Shown in pieces: positions 43,564 through 52,219 of a DNA stretch of 64,000 bases; position 1 is the stretch's first letter; each line of letters starts with the position of its first letter. The translations under genes and the position numbers were made by a program. The notes under the pieces were generated by a model. It was given only the letters and a program-made list of their open reading frames with translations, did no database searches and had not been told where the DNA came from. This DNA comes from Hyphomicrobiales bacterium. GTDB taxonomy: Bacteria; Pseudomonadota; Alphaproteobacteria; Rhizobiales; Beijerinckiaceae. The DNA is taken from contig JADJVD010000004.1 in the NCBI GenBank assembly GCA_016716745.1, positions 372,001 to 436,000 on the forward strand. The letters run 5' to 3'.

Positions 43564-44394
43564 ATGGCGGGCGTCTCTCGCGCAGGAATCTGGATCTTCG
43601 CGGCCGGCTGTCTGGCGGCGAGCTCGGCCGTCGCGCTCGACGGAACGCCAGCGCCTGCCGATACGCCCGTCGTCGCGCCCTCAGCGCGGTTCGAGACGCC
43701 GCAGCAGGCGTTCCGGAAGGGGATCGAGGCCTATCGCTCCGGCGATGTCGAGACCTCGCTGCCGGCGCTGAAATACGCGGCCGAGAACGGCTATCCGCTC
43801 GCCCAGTGGAAGCTCGGCAAGATGTATGCGGACGGCGACGGCGTGCCGCATGACGATCTCAAGGCCTTCCAGTATTTCTCGCGCATCGTCGAGGATTTCG
43901 ACGACGATCAGTTCGACCAGCGCGAGGTCTCCATCGTCTCCAACGCTTTCGTGGCGGTCGGCGTCTATTCGCTGAAGGGCATCGGCAACTCCAGGGTGAA
44001 GGCCGATCCGCAGCGCGCATTGCAGATGTTCCAGTTCGCCGCGACGAATTTCGGGGACGCCAACGCGCAGTACAATCTGGCGCGGATGTTCATGGACGGG
44101 GCGGGCGTCGCCAGAAATATCGGTCAGGCGGTGCGTTGGCTCGGTCTGGCCGCCGAGAAGAAGCACCGGCAGGCGCAGGGCCTGCTCGGCCATCTCCTGT
44201 TCTCGGGCGAGGGCGGCGTCGCCAGACAGCGCGCGCGCGGCCTGATGTGGCTGACGCTGGCGCGCGACAACGCCGATCCGGTGAAGGACAAGTGGATCAT
44301 CGAGGCGTATTCGACCGCGATGTCCTCGGCGAGCGAGCTCGATCGCGACGCCTCGCGGCTTTATCTCGAGCGCTTCGTCAAGAAGGGCGATTGA
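43564..44394 (+). CDS. exoR: ExoR homologue: periplasmic Sel1-repeat regulatory protein
   Basis: Protein of 276 residues that resembles rhizobial ExoR along its length. A signal peptide (MAGVSRAGIWIFAAGCLAASSAVA) is followed by FRKGIEAYRSGD, then Sel1-like repeats AENGYPLAQWKLGKMYADGDGV, NFGDANAQYNLARMFMDGAGVA and KKHRQAQGLLGHLLFSGEGG, and a C-terminal ARGLMWLTLARD block. In Sinorhizobium, periplasmic ExoR inhibits the ExoS-ChvI two-component system controlling exopolysaccharide and acid response. The cognate kinase/regulator genes are not in this window. The 3' end overlaps the convergent cyclase gene by 17 bp. Confidence 0.85.
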   Translation: MAGVSRAGIWIFAAGCLAASSAVALDGTPAPADTPVVAPSARFETPQQAFRKGIEAYRSGDVETSLPALKYAAENGYPLAQWKLGKMYADGDGVPHDDLKAFQYFSRIVEDFDDDQFDQREVSIVSNAFVAVGVYSLKGIGNSRVKADPQRALQMFQFAATNFGDANAQYNLARMFMDGAGVARNIGQAVRWLGLAAEKKHRQAQGLLGHLLFSGEGGVARQRARGLMWLTLARDNADPVKDKWIIEAYSTAMSSASELDRDASRLYLERFVKKGD

Positions 44395-46597
44395 GCGCCA
44401 GCGCCGCGCGCCGACGCGCGTAAAACGTCTCCAGCCTGTCGGCGCCGGGAACCCTCCGCAGCGCCTCGCGCGCGGCGTCGAAGGCCGGCAGATCGCGCGC
44501 CGCCATCGCGGCGTCATGCGCCGCCTCCAGCGCGGCGAAGCCGTCGCCCGCCGCGGCGGGGCCGAGCAGAACGTAGGCGCGAACCGCCTCGCTCTTGCCT
44601 TTCAGCTCGATCGCCCCCGCGTCGAGGCAGCGCATCGCGCCGTCGGCCGCCTCGCGCGTCTCCCGCGAGACGAGGATGTCGACGCCGAGCTCCTTCGTCG
44701 CCGATTCCAGTCGGGAGGCGACGTTCACCATGTCGCCGACGATGGAATAGTCGAAACGCTGCGTCGATCCCATGTTGCCGACGAAGGCCTCGCCGGTGTT
44801 GACGCCGACGCCGATGCGCACCGGCCTGTGCGCGCGGCCGGCGGCGGCGGCCTCCGCCGCCATCGCGACGTCGAGCGCGGCGATGGCGCGCTGCATGGCG
44901 AGCGCGGCCCGGCACGCCGCCACCGCGTGGTCCGGCGTCGCCAGCGGCGCGTTCCAGAACGCCATCAGCCCGTCGCCGATATATTTGTCGATGGTGCCGC
45001 CCTCGGCGAGCACGGCGGCGGTCGTCGGCGTGTGCAGACGGTTGAGGAATTCGACGACGCCCTGCGCGTCGAGCGTTTCGGAGCGGGCCGTGAAGCCGCG
45101 CGCGTCGGAAAACAGCGCGGTGACGACGCGCGTCTCGCCGCCGAGGCGCAGGCTGGCGGGATCGTCGGCGAGGCGTTGCACCATCACCGGCGAGAGGTAG
45201 CGGCCGAAGGCGTCGCGCACGCTGCGGCGCTCGCGCTCGGCGCGGCGATAGACCGCGATGGTGGTCCAGCCATAGGCGGCGACCGTCGTCAGCGAGGGCA
45301 CGACCGCGTCGACCAGCACGTCGCCCCAGCGGAAGGCGGCGAAGCTGGCGACGAAGGCGGCGCCGGCCATCGCCGCGGCGACCAGCGCGGCGGGCGCCGG
45401 CCCCAGTCGGCGCGCCATGAAGCCGACGGCGGCTGCGGCCAGCACGACGAGGAACGCCTCCAGCCCCGGCGCATAATCGGGCCGCGCCAGACGCGCGCCG
45501 GACATTGCGTGCTCGACCAGCTCGGCATGGACGTCGACGCCGGCGACGGCGCCTTCGAGCGGAGTCGAGCGCAGATCGACGAGCGCGGCGGCGCTGGCGC
45601 CGACGAAGACGATTCGCCCGTCGATCTCGGCAGGATCGACGGCGCCGGTCATGACGCGCCAGGCCGGGATATGGCGGGCGGCCTGCGAGCCGGCGTAGCG
45701 GATGCGCGCCGCGCCGTCCCTGCCGGTGGCGATCTCGACGTCGCCCACCTTGACGGCGACGACGCCGGTGGCGGCGCCGCCGAGCGCCTTCTCGCCGGAC
45801 GCGTTGGAGGATTTCACGACGATTGTCGTCGCGCCCTGGGCGACGCGCAGCGCCTCGAGCGCGAGCGAGGGGACGAGCGCGGCGCCTTCCGCCGAGGAGT
45901 CCTTGCGCGCCAGCAGAAGCGGCGCGGACCGCAGCACGAGGTCGCGGTCGGGAATGAAGTTGATCGCGCCGAGGCCGGCGGCGCTGGCGGCGAGCAGCGG
46001 CAGCGGCGTCGACATGCCGCCGAAGCGCGGAACGAACCGGCGCGGATCGTCGCCGGCGACGGCGAAGGCGCCCTTCATGGCCGGCGGCGGGGCCTGCGCG
46101 TCCGGCGCGCGATGGGTCAGCGCGACCGCCAGCACGACAGGGGCGGCGGCGACCTCGTTGGCGAAGGCGTCGTCATGGCTGACAACGCTGGTCAGCGCCC
46201 TTGCGAGCGCCTCCTTCTCGGGAAGCTCGGGCAGCGCGTCGAGAATGCGTTCGGGCGAGGAGCGGTCGGGCTCGGAGAAGATGACGTCGTAGGCGATCGC
46301 CGCCGCCCCGCGCGTGCGCAAGGCGGCGGTGAGCGAGGCGAGCTTGTCGCGCGGCCAGGGCCACTGGCCGAGACGGGCGAGCGACTCCTCGTCGATGTCG
46401 ACGACGCGCACCGGCAGGTCGGGCGACCACGCGCGTGGGCTCAGCGCCTGATACTGATCGAAGATCAGGTCGCGCACGCGCTCGACCGTCGGCGCCTCGC
46501 CGAGCGCGAGGGCGGCGCCGGCGGCGGCGGGCAGGGCCCAGAGCAGAAAGGCGGTGAGCCGGCCGAGCGCGCCGCGCCGGGCCGGAAGCCGCTTCAT
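44378..46597 (-). CDS. Adenylate/guanylate cyclase with CHASE2 sensor domain
   Basis: Membrane-bound class III cyclase of 739 residues. One N-terminal helix (about 15-35) is followed by a periplasmic CHASE2 domain (about 45-380; RVVDIDEESLARLGQWPWPR is its hallmark), three membrane helices (about 385-450), and a catalytic domain with metal-binding Asp in VTALFSDARGFT, the KYIGDGLMAFW loop and FDYSIVGDMVNVASRLE. The catalytic residues look complete, and KYIGDG indicates ATP as the likely substrate. The start overlaps the exonuclease III stop by 4 bp. The signal sensed is unknown. Confidence 0.93.
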   Translation of the reverse strand: MKRLPARRGALGRLTAFLLWALPAAAGAALALGEAPTVERVRDLIFDQYQALSPRAWSPDLPVRVVDIDEESLARLGQWPWPRDKLASLTAALRTRGAAAIAYDVIFSEPDRSSPERILDALPELPEKEALARALTSVVSHDDAFANEVAAAPVVLAVALTHRAPDAQAPPPAMKGAFAVAGDDPRRFVPRFGGMSTPLPLLAASAAGLGAINFIPDRDLVLRSAPLLLARKDSSAEGAALVPSLALEALRVAQGATTIVVKSSNASGEKALGGAATGVVAVKVGDVEIATGRDGAARIRYAGSQAARHIPAWRVMTGAVDPAEIDGRIVFVGASAAALVDLRSTPLEGAVAGVDVHAELVEHAMSGARLARPDYAPGLEAFLVVLAAAAVGFMARRLGPAPAALVAAAMAGAAFVASFAAFRWGDVLVDAVVPSLTTVAAYGWTTIAVYRRAERERRSVRDAFGRYLSPVMVQRLADDPASLRLGGETRVVTALFSDARGFTARSETLDAQGVVEFLNRLHTPTTAAVLAEGGTIDKYIGDGLMAFWNAPLATPDHAVAACRAALAMQRAIAALDVAMAAEAAAAGRAHRPVRIGVGVNTGEAFVGNMGSTQRFDYSIVGDMVNVASRLESATKELGVDILVSRETREAADGAMRCLDAGAIELKGKSEAVRAYVLLGPAAAGDGFAALEAAHDAAMAARDLPAFDAAREALRRVPGADRLETFYARRRAALALNRPS

Positions 46598-47373
46598 TTC
46601 AGTTCGATCCGGACGGGGACGTGGTCGGAGGGCTTGTCCCAACCCCGCACATGCTTGTCCACCGTCGCCTCGACCAGCCGGTCCGCCGCCTCCGGCGAGA
46701 GCAGCAGGTGGTCGATGCGGATGCCGTTGTTCTTCTGCCAGGCGCCGGCCTGATAATCCCAGAAGGTGTAGACGCCGCCCTCGTTCGAGACGGCGCGCAA
46801 CGCGTCGGTGAGGCCGAGATTGACGAGTTCGCGGAAGCGTTCGCGCGTCTGCGGCAGGAACAGCGCGTCGCCGAGCCAGTCCTCGGGGCGTTTCGCGTCG
46901 AGCGCGGTCGGGATGACGTTGTAGTCGCCGGCGAGAACCAGCGTCTCCTCATGCGCGAGCAGATCGCGCGCGTGGCGGATCAGCCGGTCCATGAAGGCGA
47001 GCTTGTAGGCGTATTTCTCCGTGCCGGCGGGATTGCCGTTCGGCAGATAGATGGAAGCGACACGGGCGACGCGGCCCTGCGCGTCCGTCGTCACCGCCTC
47101 GATGTAGCGGGCCTGCGCGTCCGCCTCGTCGCCGGGCAGGCCGCGCTGCGTCTCGATCGGGCGTTTCGACAGGATGGCGACGCCGTTGAAGGTCTTCTGG
47201 CCGTGCGTCTCGACATTGTAGCCGAGCGCCTCGATCTCGAGGCGCGGGAACGCCTCGTCGACGCACTTGATCTCCTGCAGGCAGACGACGTCCGGCTCCG
47301 TCTCGCGCAGATAGCGCACCAGATGCTCGAGGCGCTGACGCACCGAATTGACGTTCCAGGTGACGATGCGCAC
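46594..47373 (-). CDS. xth: Exodeoxyribonuclease III (AP endonuclease)
   Basis: Base-excision repair nuclease of 259 residues in the exonuclease-endonuclease-phosphatase fold. VRIVTWNVNSVRQRL opens the protein from a GTG at 47373; then come LQEIKC (catalytic Glu near 34), NGVAILSKRP, YLPNGNP, LAGDYNVIPT and the final SDHVPVRI with the catalytic Asp-His. The gene is 4-bp coupled to the cyclase gene downstream, an unusual partner, so co-transcription may be incidental. Length is typical. Confidence 0.95.
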   Translation of the reverse strand: MRIVTWNVNSVRQRLEHLVRYLRETEPDVVCLQEIKCVDEAFPRLEIEALGYNVETHGQKTFNGVAILSKRPIETQRGLPGDEADAQARYIEAVTTDAQGRVARVASIYLPNGNPAGTEKYAYKLAFMDRLIRHARDLLAHEETLVLAGDYNVIPTALDAKRPEDWLGDALFLPQTRERFRELVNLGLTDALRAVSNEGGVYTFWDYQAGAWQKNNGIRIDHLLLSPEAADRLVEATVDKHVRGWDKPSDHVPVRIELK

Positions 47374-47470
47374 GCGCTTGACCGCTCCAGGGGCGACTCT
47401 GTCGCCGATGGGTCGCACTCAAGCATGGGGGCCGGCGCGCGTCATCCCTGCGGCGCGCCGGGGGCGCCGA

Positions 47471-48166
47471 TCAGGGGCCGGCGGAGAGCCCCTTCGACAA
47501 AAGCGTCATCAACAGGCGCACCTGCGCCTCGATCTCGGCGCGGGAGCGCTCCTCGAGGCGGCTGTCCATATTGGTGGCGACGACGCCGTGGACGGCCGCC
47601 CATGTCGTGCGCTCGAGACGCTGGCGGCTTTCCTCGGCCTCCGGATCCGCGCCGGCGAGCGCCGAGGGAATGGTGGCGTCGAGCACGCTCAGCGCGTCCG
47701 CCTGCGCCTCGTGATACCAGCCGGGGTAGGGCTTCTTGTTGGTCAGCCGGTAGTCGAACAGCGAGCGCCACGCGGTTTCGTAGCGGAAGGCGAAATCGAC
47801 ATAGGCCATGGCGAGCGCCATCGCCCGCTCGGCGCGGGTGGCGGTCGTCGGCAGGGCGGCCAGCGCCTCGCGCTCATGCGCCTTGACGCGCTTCAGCGTC
47901 AGCGCGTTGGCGCGCAGGATCAGCTCGTCGAGATCGGGGAAGACGTTGTAGATCGCGCCGACGGAGCAGCCGGCGAGCTGGGCGACCCGGCGCGCCTGCA
48001 TGGCACCGAGCCCTTCAGTCGACAGGATTTCAAGCGCCTTGTCGATCAGCGTCTCGCGCAGGCGCGTGCGCCGGTCGTCCGTGCGCGGATCGTGGCCGCC
48101 GCGCGGCGTCGAGACGCCTGCCTCGTCTGTCTGCGAAATCGGGACGCCGCCGTCTTGCTGTGACAT
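47471..48166 (-). CDS. TetR family transcriptional regulator
   Basis: Regulator of 231 residues. A charged N-terminal extension precedes the TetR helix-turn-helix (RLRETLIDKALEILSTEGLGAMQARRVAQLAGCSVGAIYNVFPDLDEL, about 34-81). The C-terminal ligand domain (DFAFRYETAWRSLFDYRLTN, then TTWAAVHGVV near 200) is of the WHG type. The ATG at 48166 is chosen over 48202 because the shorter form starts closer to the domain, though both are possible. No adjacent efflux gene indicates its target; the neighbouring membrane-protein gene at 48222 is one candidate. Confidence 0.86.
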   Translation of the reverse strand: MSQQDGGVPISQTDEAGVSTPRGGHDPRTDDRRTRLRETLIDKALEILSTEGLGAMQARRVAQLAGCSVGAIYNVFPDLDELILRANALTLKRVKAHEREALAALPTTATRAERAMALAMAYVDFAFRYETAWRSLFDYRLTNKKPYPGWYHEAQADALSVLDATIPSALAGADPEAEESRQRLERTTWAAVHGVVATNMDSRLEERSRAEIEAQVRLLMTLLSKGLSAGP

Positions 48167-48221
48167 GAGCCCAAGACTTGGCGGAGCCGGCGCTTGGGTC
48201 AATCCCCCCTTAGGGCGAAGG

Positions 48222-49106
48222 TCACCCGCCCTCGACGCAGGACCGGCCGCCCGCGGCGGCGTCGTATGCGGGCGACTCGACGCCGAAGAAGGTGCCCCAG
48301 TAGGATTCGGTCGCGAGCTGGGAGCGGATGGCGATGGCGCGGGCGAAGATCTGGCAGCGCAGCATCTCGTTGACGCGATAGATGTTGTCGAGCTGGCGGA
48401 AGGCGAGGTTGACCGCGCTGGTGCGCGCCACGCCGTCGAGCGCGCGGCCGGCCTCGCGCTCGTCGACCAGCGACTGGAGCGTGTCCTTCACGCGCGCCTG
48501 GCAGTGGTTGATGACCTCGAGCGCGATGCGCGCCGAGCGCGCGTCGAGCTTGGGGCCGGCGGCGTCGCGATAAGGGTCGGCGACGCAGGTCAGCGCGTAG
48601 ACGTTCTGGAGCGAGGCGGCCGGATCGACCCCGAACGGCGTCTCCACATAGAACTCGACCTCGCGCGCGACGTTCGTGAAGCGCAGCGTCCAGTCGCGGT
48701 CGGCGGCGGCGAAGGCGTCCTGCGCCTGCTTCCAGACCGAGCTGGGGGCGCCCGCCTCCAGCGGTTCGCGCTCCAGCGCCCGCGTCATCTGGTAGGCGGC
48801 GAGCCAGCGCGCGTTCACCAGTTCGGCGGCCGAGCGATAGGTCGTCATCGCGTTCTGGACGTCCTTTTCGATCTTGCCGACGCGGTTCTGCCAGGCCCAG
48901 CCGCGCTGCTGGATCCATGTCGTCACCATCGTGCCCAGAACGCCGGTGAGGAGGAAGCCGGTCAGGGTGATCAGCGCCTTCTCGCGCAGCGAGGCGAGAG
49001 CCTGCTGGCGGGCGAGTCGACGCTCCGCCCTGAGCTCCGCTTTGGCCTCCGCCGCCTCCCTGACGTCCGATTTCGTCCCGTCTGCGCCGTTTGCGGCTTC
49101 CGACAT
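48222..49106 (-). CDS. Hypothetical membrane-anchored protein
   Basis: Protein of 294 residues with no recognised family. A charged helical N-terminus (about 1-45, Ala/Glu/Arg-rich) precedes one membrane helix (about 48-66, ITLTGFLLTGVLGTMVTTW); the rest (about 70-294) is a mainly helical, probably periplasmic domain with four cysteines (in LTCVAD, INHCQA, LRCQIF and RSCVEGG) that could form disulphides. The ATG at 49106 has TGGAG upstream; longer frames are antisense to the next gene. It diverges from the phosphatase gene. Function unknown. Confidence 0.75.
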   Translation of the reverse strand: MSEAANGADGTKSDVREAAEAKAELRAERRLARQQALASLREKALITLTGFLLTGVLGTMVTTWIQQRGWAWQNRVGKIEKDVQNAMTTYRSAAELVNARWLAAYQMTRALEREPLEAGAPSSVWKQAQDAFAAADRDWTLRFTNVAREVEFYVETPFGVDPAASLQNVYALTCVADPYRDAAGPKLDARSARIALEVINHCQARVKDTLQSLVDEREAGRALDGVARTSAVNLAFRQLDNIYRVNEMLRCQIFARAIAIRSQLATESYWGTFFGVESPAYDAAAGGRSCVEGG

Positions 49107-49187
49107 GTCGATCTCCAGCAAGCGCCTGCGCTTTCCTTCATGCGACAAGCAGGCCACCCTGTCGCCGCGAATCTGGGAGTTTTCAAG

Positions 49188-49994
49188 ATGCAGGACGCCG
49201 CAATCGGCCACCGTTTCCTCGCCGCGCAGGCGATCGCCCGCGAGGCGGGGCAAACGATGCGCCGCCGCTTCCTCGACCGATCCTCCTTCACGCTCAAGTT
49301 CAAAGGACGGCAGGACTATCTGACCGAGGTGGATGGCGAGGTGGAGGCGATGGTCAAGGGCCGTCTCGCCGGAGCCTTTCCCGGCGACGGGCTGATTGGC
49401 GAGGAGGGCGGGGCCGCGCCCGGCGCGGCGGGGGCGGGCGTGTGGGTGATCGACCCGATCGACGGCACGGCGAATTTCGCCCGCGGCATCCCGCACTTCT
49501 GCATCTCCATCGCCTATGTGCTCGCCGGGCAAATCGAAATCGGCGTCATCTACGATCCGATGATGGACGAGATGTTCGCAGGCCGGCGGGGCGGCGGCGC
49601 GAGCCTGAACGGGGCGCGGATGGAGGTCACGAGCCAGTCCGAGATGACCGCCTCGACCATCGAGATCGGCTGGAACATGCGCTCGGGGATGGCGGGCTAT
49701 CACGCCCTCGTCGGCAAGGTGATCGAGGCCGGCGCCGGGGTGATGCGCTGCGGCTCGGGCGCGCTCGGCGTCGCTTATGTCGCAGCAGGGCGGATCGACG
49801 CCTATCTCGAGCAGCACATGAACGCCTGGGACGTGCTGGCGGGGCTGTGCCTTGTCACCGAAGCGGGCGGGGTCGTCAACGATTTCCTGGCGCGCGACGG
49901 ACTGACGCGGGGGAACGAGGTTCTGGCCTCCGGCCCCGTTCTGGCGCCTGGCCTGTCCCAACTCTCGGGAATTGCGCTGGCGCAACGCGGTTGA
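49188..49994 (+). CDS. Inositol monophosphatase family protein
   Basis: Mg2+-dependent phosphatase of 268 residues. The metal-binding motifs are GEEGG (71-75) and WVIDPIDGTANFARG (86-100), with the second motif in NAWDVLAGLCLVTEAGG near 205. In alphaproteobacteria such proteins can be inositol monophosphatase, histidinol-phosphatase or CysQ-like, and motif spacing alone does not decide. The ATG at 49188 lies directly before the domain; there is no signal peptide. The ABC importer operon follows 68 bp downstream on the same strand. Confidence 0.9.
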   Translation: MQDAAIGHRFLAAQAIAREAGQTMRRRFLDRSSFTLKFKGRQDYLTEVDGEVEAMVKGRLAGAFPGDGLIGEEGGAAPGAAGAGVWVIDPIDGTANFARGIPHFCISIAYVLAGQIEIGVIYDPMMDEMFAGRRGGGASLNGARMEVTSQSEMTASTIEIGWNMRSGMAGYHALVGKVIEAGAGVMRCGSGALGVAYVAAGRIDAYLEQHMNAWDVLAGLCLVTEAGGVVNDFLARDGLTRGNEVLASGPVLAPGLSQLSGIALAQRG

Positions 49995-50062
49995 CGTTTG
50001 GCGCGCGGAAGGTTCACATCGCCATCAAGACGCCGATCAAAAGAACCGTCTATGGAGGATCC

Positions 50063-51094
50063 ATGTCGCTGAAGACCATGCTCGCCGCGTCTGCGGCGCT
50101 GACCGCCCTCGTCGCCGCCGCGCCGTCGGCGCAGGCGCAGGGCTCGCTCACCCTCTACTGCTCGGTGCAGGAGGAGCTGTGCCGCGCCATCGTGACGATG
50201 TTCGAGAAGGACACCGGCATCAAGGTCGCGATGACGCGCAAGAGCTCGGGCGAGACCTACGCGCAGATCAAGGCCGAGGCCTCGAACCCGAAGGGCGACG
50301 TGTGGTGGGGCGGCACGGGCGATCCGCATCAGCAGGCCGCCGCCGAGGATCTGACGGTCGAATACAAGTCGCCCAAGATGGGCGAACTCTACGACTGGGC
50401 GGTGCGCCAGTGGGAGCAGACCAAGGGGCGCACGGTCGGCGTGTACTCCGGCGCGCTCGGCTTCGGCTACAACGCCAAGCTGCTGGCGGCCAAGAAGCTG
50501 CCTGAGCCCAAGTGCTGGGCCGATCTCGCCAAGCCGGAATACAAGGACGAGGTGCAGGTCGCCGATCCGAATTCGTCCGGCACGTCCTACACGATGCTCG
50601 CGACGATCGTGCAGGTGATGGGCGAGGACAAGGGCTTCGAGTGGCTGAAGAAGCTCCACAAGAACATCAACCAGTACACCAAGTCGGGCGCGGCGCCGGC
50701 CAAGGCCGTCAATCTCGGCGAGACGACGATCGGCATCACATTCATGCACGACATGATCGCCGAGGCGCAGCTCAATCCCGACATCAAGACCGTCGCGCCC
50801 TGCGAGGGCACAGGCTACGAGATCGGCTCGATGTCGATCATCAAGGACGCGCGCAATCTCGAGAACGCCAAGAAGTTCTACGACTGGGCGCTGACGCCGG
50901 CGCCGCAGTCGCTCGGCGCGCAGAACAAGCAGTTGCAGACGCCCTCGAACAAGGCGACGCCGCTGCCCAAGATGGGCGTCGACCTCTCCACGACGAAGCT
51001 GATCAACTACGATTTCGCCAAGTATGGCTCGTCGGCCGAGCGCAACCGTCTGCTGGCGAAGTGGGACAAGGAAGTGAAGTCGCAGCCGAAGTGA
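50063..51094 (+). CDS. Iron-type ABC transporter substrate-binding protein, copy 1
   Basis: Periplasmic solute-binding protein of 343 residues, of the COG1840/AfuA-like type. A signal peptide (about 1-25, ending AQAQ) precedes LTLYCSVQEELCRAIVTMFEK, KSSGETYAQIKAEASNPKGDVWWGG near 70 and ADPNSSGTSYTMLATIVQ near 165. Paired cysteines (CSVQEELC) suggest a disulphide at the N-terminus. The start has GGAGGATCC upstream. The next gene is a paralogue, then a fused permease and an ATPase. Ferric iron is the family default, but phosphonates and other ligands also occur. Confidence 0.88.
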   Translation: MSLKTMLAASAALTALVAAAPSAQAQGSLTLYCSVQEELCRAIVTMFEKDTGIKVAMTRKSSGETYAQIKAEASNPKGDVWWGGTGDPHQQAAAEDLTVEYKSPKMGELYDWAVRQWEQTKGRTVGVYSGALGFGYNAKLLAAKKLPEPKCWADLAKPEYKDEVQVADPNSSGTSYTMLATIVQVMGEDKGFEWLKKLHKNINQYTKSGAAPAKAVNLGETTIGITFMHDMIAEAQLNPDIKTVAPCEGTGYEIGSMSIIKDARNLENAKKFYDWALTPAPQSLGAQNKQLQTPSNKATPLPKMGVDLSTTKLINYDFAKYGSSAERNRLLAKWDKEVKSQPK

Positions 51095-51164
51095 CGGCCG
51101 CCTCGTTCACGCAAGCATCGGACCGCGGCGGGCCTCGCCGCGGTCTCCATCGGGACAGACGATC

Positions 51165-52193
51165 ATGTTGAAGACGACGACCCTTTGCGCAGTCAGCCTT
51201 CTGGCGCTGGCGGCCGGACTTACGCAGGCGCGCGCGCAGGAGACCGTGACGGTCTACTGCTCGATCCTCGAGGAGCAATGCCGCGACGGCGCGGCGCTGT
51301 TCGAGAAGGCGACGGGCGTCAAGGTGCAGATGATCCGCCGCTCCACAGGCGAGACCTATGCGCAGATCAAGGCCGAATCCGCCAATCCGAAGGGCGACGT
51401 GTGGTGGGGCGGGCCCGGCGACGCGCATCTTCAGGCGGCCGAGGAAGGATTGACGGCCGAATACAAGTCGCCGGCGCTGGCGGGCCTGCGCGACTGGGCG
51501 ACGCGGCACGCCGAACAGTCGAAGTTCCGCACCGCCGGCACCTATCTCGGCGTGCTCGGCTTCGGCGTCAGCGAGGCGGTGCTGAAGCAGCGCAATCTGC
51601 CCGAGCCGAAATGCTGGGCCGATCTGCTCGACCCGAAATTCAAGGACGAGATCCAGATCGCCGACCCGGCCTCGTCAGGCACGGCCTACACCGCGCTCGC
51701 GACGATCGTGCAGCTGATGGGCGAGGACAAGGGCTACGCCTATCTGAAGGGGCTGCACAAGAATATCAGCCAGTACACCAAATCCGGCATCGCGCCGATC
51801 AAGGCGATCTCGATCGGCGAGTCGGCCGTCGGCATCGGCTTCCTGCACGACATCGTGACACAGAAGCTCGCCGGCGCGCCGGTGAAGGCCATCGCGCCCT
51901 GCGAAGGCACGGGCTACGAGACGGGGTCGGTGTCGCTGATCAAGGGCGCCCGCAACGAGGCGAACGGCAAGAAGTTCTACGACTGGACGCTCGGCGTCGA
52001 GGCGCAGACGATCAACATGCGTCTGAAGATATTCTCGATTCCGTCCAATCCGAAGGTCGTCGCGCCGCCGGAGGCGCCCGACTTCGCGGCGGTGAAGCTG
52101 ATCGATTACGACACCGGAAAATACGGATCGTCGACGGAACGCACCCGGCTGTTGCGGAAATTCGAGGCCGAGGTGAAGTCGCTGCCGCGCTAG
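51165..52193 (+). CDS. Iron-type ABC transporter substrate-binding protein, copy 2
   Basis: Second periplasmic binding protein, 342 residues, clearly paralogous to the gene at 50063: the same YCS...EEQC pair, SSGTAYTALATIVQLMGEDKGY, TKSGIAPIKAI and APCEGTGYE stretches align without gaps. The signal peptide is about 1-24. The two differ most in the C-terminal third. Having two binding proteins for a single permease suggests two related ligands or different affinities. It ends 26 bp before the permease start. Confidence 0.88.
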   Translation: MLKTTTLCAVSLLALAAGLTQARAQETVTVYCSILEEQCRDGAALFEKATGVKVQMIRRSTGETYAQIKAESANPKGDVWWGGPGDAHLQAAEEGLTAEYKSPALAGLRDWATRHAEQSKFRTAGTYLGVLGFGVSEAVLKQRNLPEPKCWADLLDPKFKDEIQIADPASSGTAYTALATIVQLMGEDKGYAYLKGLHKNISQYTKSGIAPIKAISIGESAVGIGFLHDIVTQKLAGAPVKAIAPCEGTGYETGSVSLIKGARNEANGKKFYDWTLGVEAQTINMRLKIFSIPSNPKVVAPPEAPDFAAVKLIDYDTGKYGSSTERTRLLRKFEAEVKSLPR

Positions 52194-52219
52194 GCGGCGA
52201 GGCGACGGGGGAGGGGGCG

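Noticed and set aside
51185..52219. N-terminal extension of the ABC permease through the second binding-protein gene
   Set aside because: It reads that gene out of frame; the permease start is better placed at the TTG at 52220 after GGAGGGGG.
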